Assembly: GCA_964446745.1 (NCBI GenBank)
Contig: CAYURR010000055.1
Span: forward strand, 1-16,069
Direction: 5' to 3'
Origin: CAYURR01 sp964446745
Lineage (GTDB): Bacteria; Bacillota; Clostridia; Lachnospirales; WQUN01
Length of the DNA: 16,069 bases
Below the pieces are notes generated by a model that was not told where the DNA came from, did not search any database, and saw nothing but the letters and a program-made list of their open reading frames with translations. The position numbers and the translations under genes are program-made. Shown one piece after another: positions 7,497-14,138 of the stretch; within the stretch, counting starts at the first letter, position 1, and every line of letters starts with the position of its first letter.

Positions 7497-9166
7497 CAGT
7501 TACCACCCTTCTGACCACCCGCTCCGCCAGAGCCGCCTTCTCTGATTATGACCTGGCCGCCGGCCGGCATCGCACCACCCGGACCGCCGGGCATTACCAT
7601 CACATTACCCGTACCTGCACCGCTGTCGTCTCCGCCCTGCCGCTTGAATATCCTAAGACCGTTCGGAGCTACCTGTTGCACATCCTTCGGGTCTATGGTC
7701 TGGCCCTCCGTTACCGCCGTCGGGTTCGAAATAACTAGCATCCCCTCCTGTAACGCGTCGCCGATAATCTCGATGCTCGTATCCGTCTGCAAGCCCGTCT
7801 GTACCGGTATGGCTTTTACCACATTATTGTCGAGCACATATACCGCCGATGACGGCCTACCCTCACTGAACACATTAGTCACCGTGCCATACATTACAGC
7901 GAACACATTCTCCCTCGTGTCCGTGATGATGTTTGCATATGCGTTCATGCCGATCTTGATACGGTCGTAGTTCGCGTTTGTTATCTTTATGCGCACCTCG
8001 AACTCCACGTTCGTATTGTTGGCCTCTGTCACAGCCTTCGGCGATATGTACGTAACTTCACCCTCAAATACCTCACTGCTCGTCGCGTCCGTTGTCACCG
8101 TTGCCTTTTGACCCAACGCGATCTTCGAGAGATTGTATTCCTTCACCCTCGTGGATACGTAGAGATCACGCGTATCCTCTATTACAAACAACACGCCGTT
8201 CGCAGCCGTGCCCACGTTCGCGGATTTTTCGGTCACTGTACCCGATACCGCCGCGGTTATCTTGGATTTCTCTAGGCTCTCCATCTGCGTCGTGAGCGTA
8301 AGCTTGTGATTCTCAAGCGTCGTCTTTGCGGTCGAGCCGTCGGACTTGTTCTGATCGAGTGTGAGCATAGCCTTATCATATGCTATGCGTGCGTTCTCAA
8401 GATCCATCTTCGCGGTCTTGATCGCCATGTCGAGTTCGGTCTTCGCATTCTGAAGATCAACAACAGCCTTGTCAAACGCCGCCTGCTTATCCTCGACGGC
8501 GGCCTGCGCCTTCTCGAGCGCGATCTCCGAGTTATCAACCTCCGATTTCGCAAGCGCTCCTGCTGAATACAACGAGGCGTTACTGTCATAAGTCCTCTGC
8601 GCGGTCTCGAGGTCCTTCTTCGCGGTTTCGAGTGCACGCCCGCCGTTCGTCACATTCGTCTGCGCCGTCACGATCTGCGCGTAGGTGTTGTTCTCCTTGT
8701 CCGCAACGAGCTTGTTATAGCTTGTTGTTTGCTTCTCGAGTGCCACTCGCGCGCTGTCCACTCCGGATACCGCGTTTACAAGCCCGTTTTGCAAGCTGTC
8801 CTCTGCGGATTTGATGTTATTCTCGGCCTGCGATATCGAGCTCTCGATGCTCTCCGTATCCAGCTCGGCAAGCACATCACCGGCCTTTACCTCGTCGCCC
8901 ACCTCAGCGTTTACGGTCTTTACAAGGTTATTCAACGATGAATAGACATTGACCTTTGTGTTACTGTACACCGAGCCGGAGGCCGATATGCTGTTTTGAA
9001 GATTAGTCTTAACCAACGGCGAGACATTGACCTTTTGCTGCGCCATGGCTTGCTGCGATTTGTTCCTCGCGTTTATGTAAAGATATCCGCCTGCGCCGCA
9101 CGCCACCAAAACAACGATCAACACGATCCATATGACCAATGAATTTTTGGACTTCCCGTTCTTCAT
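7496..9166 (-). CDS. MacA/HlyD-like efflux adaptor (membrane fusion protein)
   Basis: Periplasmic-adaptor-type protein linking the ABC pump to the TolC-like partner. Counting from the upstream ATG at 9175: N-terminal membrane helix at 13-33 (with a possible lipobox LVAC at 23-26), first lipoyl half-motif at about 75-108, a very long coiled coil at about 108-303, second lipoyl half (AAVSGTVTEKSANVGT) at about 308-323, then a beta-barrel and membrane-proximal region. The last 46 residues are a Gly-rich, Met/Pro-containing tail. At about 556 residues it is much longer than E. coli MacA, mainly through the coiled coil and tail. I prefer ATG 9166, because AAAGGGGG ends about 10 bases before it but almost touches the ATG at 9175. 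It follows the sulfatase by about 60 bases. Confidence 0.92.
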   Translation of the reverse strand: MKNGKSKNSLVIWIVLIVVLVACGAGGYLYINARNKSQQAMAQQKVNVSPLVKTNLQNSISASGSVYSNTKVNVYSSLNNLVKTVNAEVGDEVKAGDVLAELDTESIESSISQAENNIKSAEDSLQNGLVNAVSGVDSARVALEKQTTSYNKLVADKENNTYAQIVTAQTNVTNGGRALETAKKDLETAQRTYDSNASLYSAGALAKSEVDNSEIALEKAQAAVEDKQAAFDKAVVDLQNAKTELDMAIKTAKMDLENARIAYDKAMLTLDQNKSDGSTAKTTLENHKLTLTTQMESLEKSKITAAVSGTVTEKSANVGTAANGVLFVIEDTRDLYVSTRVKEYNLSKIALGQKATVTTDATSSEVFEGEVTYISPKAVTEANNTNVEFEVRIKITNANYDRIKIGMNAYANIITDTRENVFAVMYGTVTNVFSEGRPSSAVYVLDNNVVKAIPVQTGLQTDTSIEIIGDALQEGMLVISNPTAVTEGQTIDPKDVQQVAPNGLRIFKRQGGDDSGAGTGNVMVMPGGPGGAMPAGGQVIIREGGSGGAGGQKGGN

Positions 9167-9190
9167 GACATACATACCCCCTTTCGGAGG

Positions 9191-9200
9191 ATGATATCAT
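9191..9200. promoter_or_regulatory. Perfect 10-bp palindrome upstream of the adaptor gene
   Basis: ATGATATCAT is self-complementary and lies just before the ribosome site of the adaptor, in the 60-base gap after the sulfatase. It could be a small operator half, but a 10-base palindrome can occur by chance and no promoter was convincingly placed beside it. Confidence 0.2.
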
Positions 9201-9226
9201 GGACATGTGTATTTTCTGTGAACAAT

Positions 9227-10777
9227 TCAGCCCTTTTTTCTGACTGCGTCCTGCATCTCGATCCCTGTCTGATAGTCCAATTGGCGCGGTTCCGATTCAT
9301 CCTCGCGCTGCCTTGTGAGTCCGTCGTTGTTCCATGATGCGGGTCTCACAGCGATCACGCCATCCTGAGCTTCATCTATGCGCATCCTCCATGGCCGCCT
9401 CGCCCACTGATACCCCCTAAACGGATCCCTCGTCCTGTTCATGAAATCCAATATCGCTTCATGCAACCGTATCTTAATTTCGTTGTATGTATCGTCGTTT
9501 ATCAGATTTTTAAGCTCATCGGGATCGGTTTGTGTATCGTACAGCTCGTCGATTGTATCCAATAGATGTACACTGAGCTTGTAACGACCGTCCGTGACCG
9601 CTCGCATGGGTTGATACCCTCCAAAGCCGTCGTGATCGATCTCGTAGCGTGTGAACTCAGTAAACGCGTAACCCTCGTTATATGTATTCTGCTCAAGGGT
9701 CGGTATTAGGCTCTTGCCCTCCATGACCTTCGAGATCGGTACCCTCAGGTACTCAAGTATCGTCGGGGCGATATCGATATGCGACAGCGGTGACGCGTTC
9801 GTTTTATCCTCGGGTACACCCATGGACGGACATGAAATGATCAACGGCACCCTTGCGATCTCGTCATAAAACGCAGGGCCTTTTGCGGATATGCGGTGGG
9901 ACTTTAACGCGTCGCCGTGATCCGAAGTGTAGATGACCATCGCGTCCGGCGTTTGCTCCTGTATCTGCGCATAAACACGTCCGATCTCGCTGTCTATGAA
10001 GCTCTGGCATCCGAAAAACAACGGATGCTTGATCGAGACCCCACTCCTGTCCTCATTGAGTGCCGTTCCGGCCCAAACGCGTTGATAGTCGGGTTTGCCC
10101 TCGAGGTCGTCATATACATTAGGCGAAACCGGAAATTCGTAATCCTTATACATACTCGCGTATGGCTCCGGGCACAGATAGGGGTCGTGCGGCTCGTCGT
10201 AGGAGATCACGAGCAAGAAATCCTCATCCTTGTGCTCGCGTATAAAGTCTATACCACGCTCGGAACAGCGATGTCCGTATGTAAATCCGGCGTCTATACC
10301 GCCGTTTTCATAACATGCTCTCGGATCGCGGGATTTGACGCGCTCCTCTGGGCTCAGCTCCTCGAGATAGTTGCGCATATCATACCAATACCTGGGATCC
10401 CAACCTTCCGGACACCTCCCCATGCCGAAATAATCCCCGCCGTCCAGATGCCATTTGCCTATATACGCGGTCTTGATGCCGCTCTCGGCCAGGCGCATAC
10501 CGATCGTTTTAACATTCGCACCGAGTGGTATACAGTTTGCAAAGCTACCGTTCGAGTGCGGATACATGCCCGTAAACAGCGCCGAACGCGCGGGCCCGCA
10601 AACAGGCTGACATGTATATGCGCGGTCAAAGCGTATCCCCTTTTCCGCTATCGCGTCGATATGTGGTGTCGACAGCGGGTGCTCGTACTTTTCCTTTCCG
10701 TAGCAACCCACCATGTCGTAACGCGTAGAATCCGTCATGAATAACACGATCTGTTTCCTTTTCGTCTCAACTTTCAT
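9227..10777 (-). CDS. Type I (formylglycine) sulfatase, cytoplasmic
   Basis: Hydrolyses sulfate esters, probably on a sugar. With the start at 10777 the protein has 516 residues. The formylglycine motif C-x-P-x-R is Cys60-Gly-Pro-Ala-Arg64 followed by SALFTG. Metal and substrate residues in expected places include Asp16 (in MTDSTRYD), Lys108 and His110 (GKWHLDG), Asp194 and His197 (DEPHDP), and Asp286-His287 (TSDHGDALKSH). This is the S1/alkaline-phosphatase superfamily; the exact substrate is unclear. No signal peptide is seen. GGGAGG lies seven bases before the ATG. A maturase (FGE or anSME) must be encoded elsewhere. It is the first gene of a unit that continues into the efflux genes, which is an odd partnership. 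The TTG at 10792 overlaps the ribosome site and was not used. Confidence 0.93.
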   Translation of the reverse strand: MKVETKRKQIVLFMTDSTRYDMVGCYGKEKYEHPLSTPHIDAIAEKGIRFDRAYTCQPVCGPARSALFTGMYPHSNGSFANCIPLGANVKTIGMRLAESGIKTAYIGKWHLDGGDYFGMGRCPEGWDPRYWYDMRNYLEELSPEERVKSRDPRACYENGGIDAGFTYGHRCSERGIDFIREHKDEDFLLVISYDEPHDPYLCPEPYASMYKDYEFPVSPNVYDDLEGKPDYQRVWAGTALNEDRSGVSIKHPLFFGCQSFIDSEIGRVYAQIQEQTPDAMVIYTSDHGDALKSHRISAKGPAFYDEIARVPLIISCPSMGVPEDKTNASPLSHIDIAPTILEYLRVPISKVMEGKSLIPTLEQNTYNEGYAFTEFTRYEIDHDGFGGYQPMRAVTDGRYKLSVHLLDTIDELYDTQTDPDELKNLINDDTYNEIKIRLHEAILDFMNRTRDPFRGYQWARRPWRMRIDEAQDGVIAVRPASWNNDGLTRQREDESEPRQLDYQTGIEMQDAVRKKG

Positions 10778-10804
10778 CCGAATACCTCCCAATAGTTTGG
10801 AACC

Positions 10805-10833
10805 ATTATATCACTGCCGAATAAGATAGTAAA
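10805..10833 (-). promoter_or_regulatory. SigA promoter of the sulfatase/efflux unit
   Basis: On the minus strand TTTACT (complement of 10828-10833) and a perfect TATAAT (complement of 10805-10810) are separated by 17 bases. TGA precedes the -10, giving an extended -10 element. The expected start of transcription is about 20 bases before the sulfatase ATG. This is the best promoter in the window. Confidence 0.7.
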
Positions 10834-10857
10834 AAATCGCATTTAAGGGGGACGCCA

Positions 10858-11190
10858 ATGATTGACTTAGAGATGCCAAAGGCTACCGAGTGTTCATGCG
10901 CAAAGGGACATTCGCCACATGGTATGATGCATATGCAGGATATGGATCAGCATGAGATGATGCACGATATGATGCATACTATGCAGCAAGGGATGCAGCA
11001 CGGGATGCAGCACGATATGCAGTATGGCATGCAAAATGGAATGCAGCATAGCATGCTTGCGCAAGCCTATGTACCGATGCAGCATATGGACGTTTCGGAT
11101 CTGTACCCGCCGGAGGAGTGCCTAAAGAAGGGAACTGTTTCGCCGCAGCTCTACATGCCGTATGAAGGGGGTAAGCATTGTGGATCGTAA
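10858..11190 (+). CDS. cotJA: Spore coat-associated protein CotJA with Met/His-rich extension
   Basis: Spore coat component, 110 residues. The C-terminal core (about 71-103, including YPPEECLKKGTVSPQLYMPY) matches the CotJA family pattern of an acidic residue, LKKGT, and a final P-x-L-Y-x-PY. The N-terminal two thirds are unusual: residues 21-66 are very rich in Met, His and Gln, made of tetrapeptides such as MQHG and MQHD, with a CSC at 12-14. Bacillus CotJA is, from memory, clearly shorter and lacks this. The extension looks like a metal-binding tail (inference). AAGGGGG sits six bases before the ATG. It overlaps cotJB by 11 bases, and cotJC follows. In B. subtilis the cotJ operon is read in the mother cell under SigE; I could not place a convincing SigE site here. 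Confidence 0.88.
   Translation: MIDLEMPKATECSCAKGHSPHGMMHMQDMDQHEMMHDMMHTMQQGMQHGMQHDMQYGMQNGMQHSMLAQAYVPMQHMDVSDLYPPEECLKKGTVSPQLYMPYEGGKHCGS
10957..11052 (+). repeat. Eight tandem 12-bp units in cotJA
   Basis: Eight consecutive 12-base units, each starting ATG, run in frame. The first two encode MMHD and MMHT; the next six begin ATGCAG or ATGCAA and encode MQQG, MQHG, MQHD, MQYG, MQNG and MQHS. Units such as atgcagcaaggg and atgcagcacggg differ at only one base. This is a minisatellite-like array that could change length by slippage without breaking the frame. Confidence 0.9.
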
Positions 11191-11431
11191 GGCTCTGTTC
11201 AAACATCTGATGATACTGGACTTTATGGCGCTGGATCTCGGACTGTACATCAACACCCATCCCGACGATATGGAGATCATAGAGATGTACAACCAGGTCG
11301 TTATAAACGCCGACAAATGCCGCTATAACTACGAGAAGCACTTTGGCCCACTGACATCCTTCCGTTCTCTGCAAAGCCCCGAGCATATGTGGGAGGCCTT
11401 ACCCTGGCCCTGGTGTAAAGCTCAAGCGTAA
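11180..11431 (+). CDS. cotJB: Spore coat protein CotJB
   Basis: An 83-residue CotJB-family protein. Family hallmarks are LDFMALDLGLYINTHPDD (13-30), YEKHFGPLTSF (51-61) and the closing WPW (76-78). I chose GTG at 11180 because AAGGGGG lies about eight bases before it; an in-frame ATG at 11162 would add six residues and has no good ribosome site. The start overlaps cotJA, so translation is probably coupled. A hairpin with a GCGA loop follows directly at its stop, before cotJC. It is thought to be assembled into the coat with CotJA and CotJC. Confidence 0.9.
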   Translation: MDRKALFKHLMILDFMALDLGLYINTHPDDMEIIEMYNQVVINADKCRYNYEKHFGPLTSFRSLQSPEHMWEALPWPWCKAQA

Positions 11432-11448
11432 GGAACCGCGAGGTTCCT
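11431..11448 (+). other. GNRA-tetraloop hairpin between cotJB and cotJC
   Basis: AGGAACC, loop GCGA, GGTTCCT: a perfect 7-bp stem closed by a GNRA-type tetraloop, starting at the last base of the cotJB stop codon. There is no U-tract, so it is not a standard terminator. It could stabilise mRNA ends or mark a processing site that sets the level of cotJC relative to cotJAB. Confidence 0.5.
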
Positions 11449-11478
11449 CAGTTCATTTGCCGAAAGGAGAACTTACAG

Positions 11479-11901
11479 ATGTGGGTATATGAAAAGAAAT
11501 TGGAATATCCAATCAAGATCAAGAAATGTAACCCCAGACTTGCTAAGTATATCATCAGCCAATACGGAGGGCCCGACGGCGAACTCGGGGCTTCCCTTCG
11601 GTATTTGAGCCAACGCTTTTCAATGGTGACGCCACAGGCCATTGCGACGCTAAACGATGTGGGCACTGAAGAACTCGCTCACTTAGAAATGATCGGTACT
11701 ATCTGCCACCAGCTCACGGACGGCGCCTCCGCAGCCGAAATGGAGGCCGCAGGCCTGTCGGCAGACTATATCGATCATGGACTCGGCATCTATCCCCAAT
11801 CCTCGGGCGGCATACCCTGGTCCGCTATGACGATACAGTCCAAGGGCGATCCGATCACCGATTTGTATGAGGATATGGCAGCAGATGCTGCGTCTTCATA
11901 A
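11479..11901 (+). CDS. cotJC: CotJC, manganese-catalase-like spore coat protein, C-terminally truncated
   Basis: The start MWVYEKKLEYPIKIKKCNP is nearly identical to CotJC of Bacillus. The first ferritin-like helices carry manganese ligands Glu35 (DGELGA), Glu65 and His68 (TEELAHLE). The chain then follows the family as far as KGDPITDLYEDMAAD and stops after 140 residues, where Bacillus CotJC runs to about 189 (from memory). The ligand expected at AAE reads Asp136, and the later helix with the second His ligand is missing. Other reading frames after the stop at 11901 do not show the lost part, so this is a deletion or replacement, not a simple frameshift. AAAGGAG lies nine bases before the ATG. 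It may be inactive as a catalase but still structural; a decaying gene is also possible. Confidence 0.88.
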   Translation: MWVYEKKLEYPIKIKKCNPRLAKYIISQYGGPDGELGASLRYLSQRFSMVTPQAIATLNDVGTEELAHLEMIGTICHQLTDGASAAEMEAAGLSADYIDHGLGIYPQSSGGIPWSAMTIQSKGDPITDLYEDMAADAASS

Positions 11902-11983
11902 GAGCAACATACACCTTGTAGAATCCTTCACCATATGTCACAATGGACGCATCAGTTAAAGCTACAGGAAAGGTGGACGGGCA

Positions 11984-14020
11984 TTGAACATCAATTTTCT
12001 GAATTCACGGTGTCGTGACGCGGTTATCGACGCGTCCGAGAGCGCGGCAACGGTCACGCTCGGGGCTGGCGGCGGCGGTATCACACTTTGTGAGGCTGTC
12101 GGGACCGACAAGCGATACATAATAGGCGACATAGAGATACTCGAGGAGCATTCGGTCGCGATGATGCTGAGATTTTACCGAAAAAACGAGCAGGACGCGC
12201 GGATTGTGTTACGCTTTGGTTTGCTGCCACAATTCAAGACGCGGGTGTGCTTCGATCTGACGCTGCTTGATAATCACACCATCTTCACGAACCGTACCCC
12301 GGGCACGCTAAAGCTTGTCGTACATGGCCAGCGTACAGAGCTATCCGACGTCGACCGCATCGAGCTCGGTATGGAGGATGCGTTTCATGATGTGAGGCTG
12401 CGTTTTGAGAACTTTTATCTCTCGGACAGCGAGCCCGAGGAATACCCGATCCCCGACCTAAAGCTCGTAGACGAGTTCGGACAGTGGGCTCGCTCCGAGT
12501 GGCCCGGCAAGGTTCACTGCTTTGATGAACTCAAACAGATCATGCATAACGGCGAGGGCGAGGCCAGATACCCGTTTCCGCATCTGAACAAATGGGGCGG
12601 TGACCTCACACGAAAGCTGCAATCCGGTACGGGCTTCTTTACCCGTGTAAAGACCCCGGACGGTCGTTGGCATCTTGCTGACCCGGACGGATATGATTAT
12701 TTCTCGCTTGGGCCCTGCTGTATCTATCCGGGGGTTCAGGGCAGGGTCGACGGCTTTGAAAAGCTATGCGCTGATCTGCCGGACGATGACGACCCTTTAT
12801 ACAGGGAATGCTGGACGGTCCGCACATGGCGGCGCATGCCCTACATGCCCGAGGAGACCTATAAGCTGTTTAACTTCGGTCTTGCTAACCTCATAAAGGT
12901 CTACGGGGAAAGCTGGTACTCGAAGTGGGATGAGATCACAAAGCGTTACCTGATGGGGATTGGTGTAAACAGCGAGGGTAACTATTTCGCAAAGAAGCAA
13001 ACGGGCATAAACCCGGTCAGCGGACGCGTCTCATTGGAGGCCGGCGCGCTGCCGTATGTGTGCCAGATCTTAGGCTATCCGGATACCGATGTGCGGATAT
13101 TCCGTGACTTCCCCGATGTGCTGCATCCGCAGTATGCGAAACGTTCAGAGGTATTCGCCGAGCAACTCGAAGATATGAAGGACGATCCATGGATCATCGG
13201 CTATTTTATGCGTAACGAACCCGAGTTCAACTTTGTGCATGGCATCATCATCGCGGACGAGGTGCTCTCAGGGCCGCTCGATACATACTGCCGCAACGGG
13301 CTCATCGAATTCCTACATAATAAATATCAAACGATCGAGGCTCTCAATACCGCATGGGGCTCCCACTTTACCGGTTTTGATGACTTTACCACGCAAATCC
13401 GTGACTGCTCCGTTCGCTACCCTGCTTCTGTTCCTGTGCTACGTGAATACTCAGCGTTCTTGGTGCGTGAGTATGTCCGTATACCCTCCGAGGCATGCAG
13501 ACGAGTAGACCCGCATCATATGAACCTGGGTATGCGCTGGTCAAAGGCTTACAATCCCGACATGATGGCGGGTTGGGAATACTTTGACGTGTTCTCGATC
13601 AACTGCTACGATTTCAGCCCCACGCGCGATATGGACTTCGTCTTGAATGCCGGCGTGGACCGTCCGGTTATGATCGGCGAGTTTCATTTCGGTGCGTTGG
13701 ATCGCGGTCTACCGGCCACAGGCTTAAAGGGCGTAGAGAATCAAACGGAACGCGCAAAGGCGTTCCGCTATTTTGTCGAGCAATGTGCCGCACACCCATT
13801 GGGCGTAGGCGCGCATTGGTTCCAATACGCCGATCAGTCTTGCATCGGACGCTTCGACGGTGAGAATTACCAAATCGGCATGGTGGATGTCTGTCTGCAG
13901 CCCCACAAGGAGCTCTCCGAAGCCCACTACGAAACCGCCAAGGTGCTGTACAATGTCCGTAACCTCGAAACCGAGCCATATAACGAAAAAGCTAAGGCTA
14001 TACCTATGCTTGGGTACTAA
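11984..14020 (+). CDS. Clan GH-A glycoside hydrolase (GH50/GH42-like)
   Basis: A 678-residue enzyme likely to cleave beta-galactosidic or related bonds. Residues 1-155 form an N-terminal beta-rich domain. WHLADPDGYDYFSLG (229-243) resembles the 'LvdPdG..FfS.G' opening of GH50/GH86-type TIM barrels. The probable acid/base is Glu412 (GYFMRNEPEF) and the nucleophile Glu566 (GEFHFG), the spacing expected of clan GH-A. Near the end, GAHWFQYADQ (609-618) and GRFDGENYQIG (622-632) also recall agarase/galactosidase-like members. No signal peptide is seen, so it is cytoplasmic and suits oligosaccharides. It begins with TTG at 11984, supported by AGGTGG seven bases upstream. It starts 82 bases after the truncated cotJC and converges on the LacI-type gene. 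The exact family and substrate are uncertain. Confidence 0.85.
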   Translation: MNINFLNSRCRDAVIDASESAATVTLGAGGGGITLCEAVGTDKRYIIGDIEILEEHSVAMMLRFYRKNEQDARIVLRFGLLPQFKTRVCFDLTLLDNHTIFTNRTPGTLKLVVHGQRTELSDVDRIELGMEDAFHDVRLRFENFYLSDSEPEEYPIPDLKLVDEFGQWARSEWPGKVHCFDELKQIMHNGEGEARYPFPHLNKWGGDLTRKLQSGTGFFTRVKTPDGRWHLADPDGYDYFSLGPCCIYPGVQGRVDGFEKLCADLPDDDDPLYRECWTVRTWRRMPYMPEETYKLFNFGLANLIKVYGESWYSKWDEITKRYLMGIGVNSEGNYFAKKQTGINPVSGRVSLEAGALPYVCQILGYPDTDVRIFRDFPDVLHPQYAKRSEVFAEQLEDMKDDPWIIGYFMRNEPEFNFVHGIIIADEVLSGPLDTYCRNGLIEFLHNKYQTIEALNTAWGSHFTGFDDFTTQIRDCSVRYPASVPVLREYSAFLVREYVRIPSEACRRVDPHHMNLGMRWSKAYNPDMMAGWEYFDVFSINCYDFSPTRDMDFVLNAGVDRPVMIGEFHFGALDRGLPATGLKGVENQTERAKAFRYFVEQCAAHPLGVGAHWFQYADQSCIGRFDGENYQIGMVDVCLQPHKELSEAHYETAKVLYNVRNLETEPYNEKAKAIPMLGY

Positions 14021-14132
14021 AAAACCATACCACGGATATACACGGATCAGTACGGATTACCACGGATTAAAACATTAAGATTTTAATCCGTGTAGATCCG
14101 TTTGTATCCGTGAGAATCCGTGGTATGGTTTT
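14021..14132. repeat. CACGGAT decamer hairpin element B, bidirectional terminator-like
   Basis: The left arm has CACGGAT cores at 14031, 14041, 14051 (TACGGAT) and 14061. The right arm has ATCCGTG cores at 14086, 14096 (ATCCGTT), 14106 and 14116. The spacing is exactly 10 bases. The outer stem 14021-14037 pairs perfectly with 14116-14132, the inner stem 14061-14072 with 14081-14092, around an eight-base loop. Mismatches fall only between the cores. It starts right after the hydrolase stop codon and ends six bases before the LacI-gene stop. T-runs flank the stem on both strands, so it should terminate transcription in both directions. Confidence 0.9.
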
Positions 14133-14138
14133 TATTTT

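Noticed and set aside
9917..10744. A 275-residue plus-strand open frame opposite the sulfatase
   Set aside because: It is a shadow of the sulfatase, whose catalytic motifs are complete on the minus strand.
10802..10828. A SigE or SigK promoter for cotJA
   Set aside because: Possible pieces (ACC, AATAAGATA) exist, but spacing and sequence do not fit the consensus well enough to call.
10957..11052. The 12-base array as a possible CRISPR or origin iteron set
   Set aside because: The units are contiguous without spacers, in frame within cotJA, and there is no AT-rich unwinding region, DnaA box or cas gene.
10979..11386. A minus-strand open frame across cotJA and cotJB
   Set aside because: The plus strand carries two recognisable coat genes with ribosome sites; the minus frame is a His/Leu-rich artefact of the Met/His repeat.
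11902..11983. A frameshifted remainder of cotJC
   Set aside because: I read all three plus frames; none gives the expected EKAR-type helix or the later His-containing helix.
14021..14132. Element B as a riboswitch or T-box
   Set aside because: It lies downstream of two stop codons in a convergent gap, not in a leader, and is a simple long hairpin of repeated cores.
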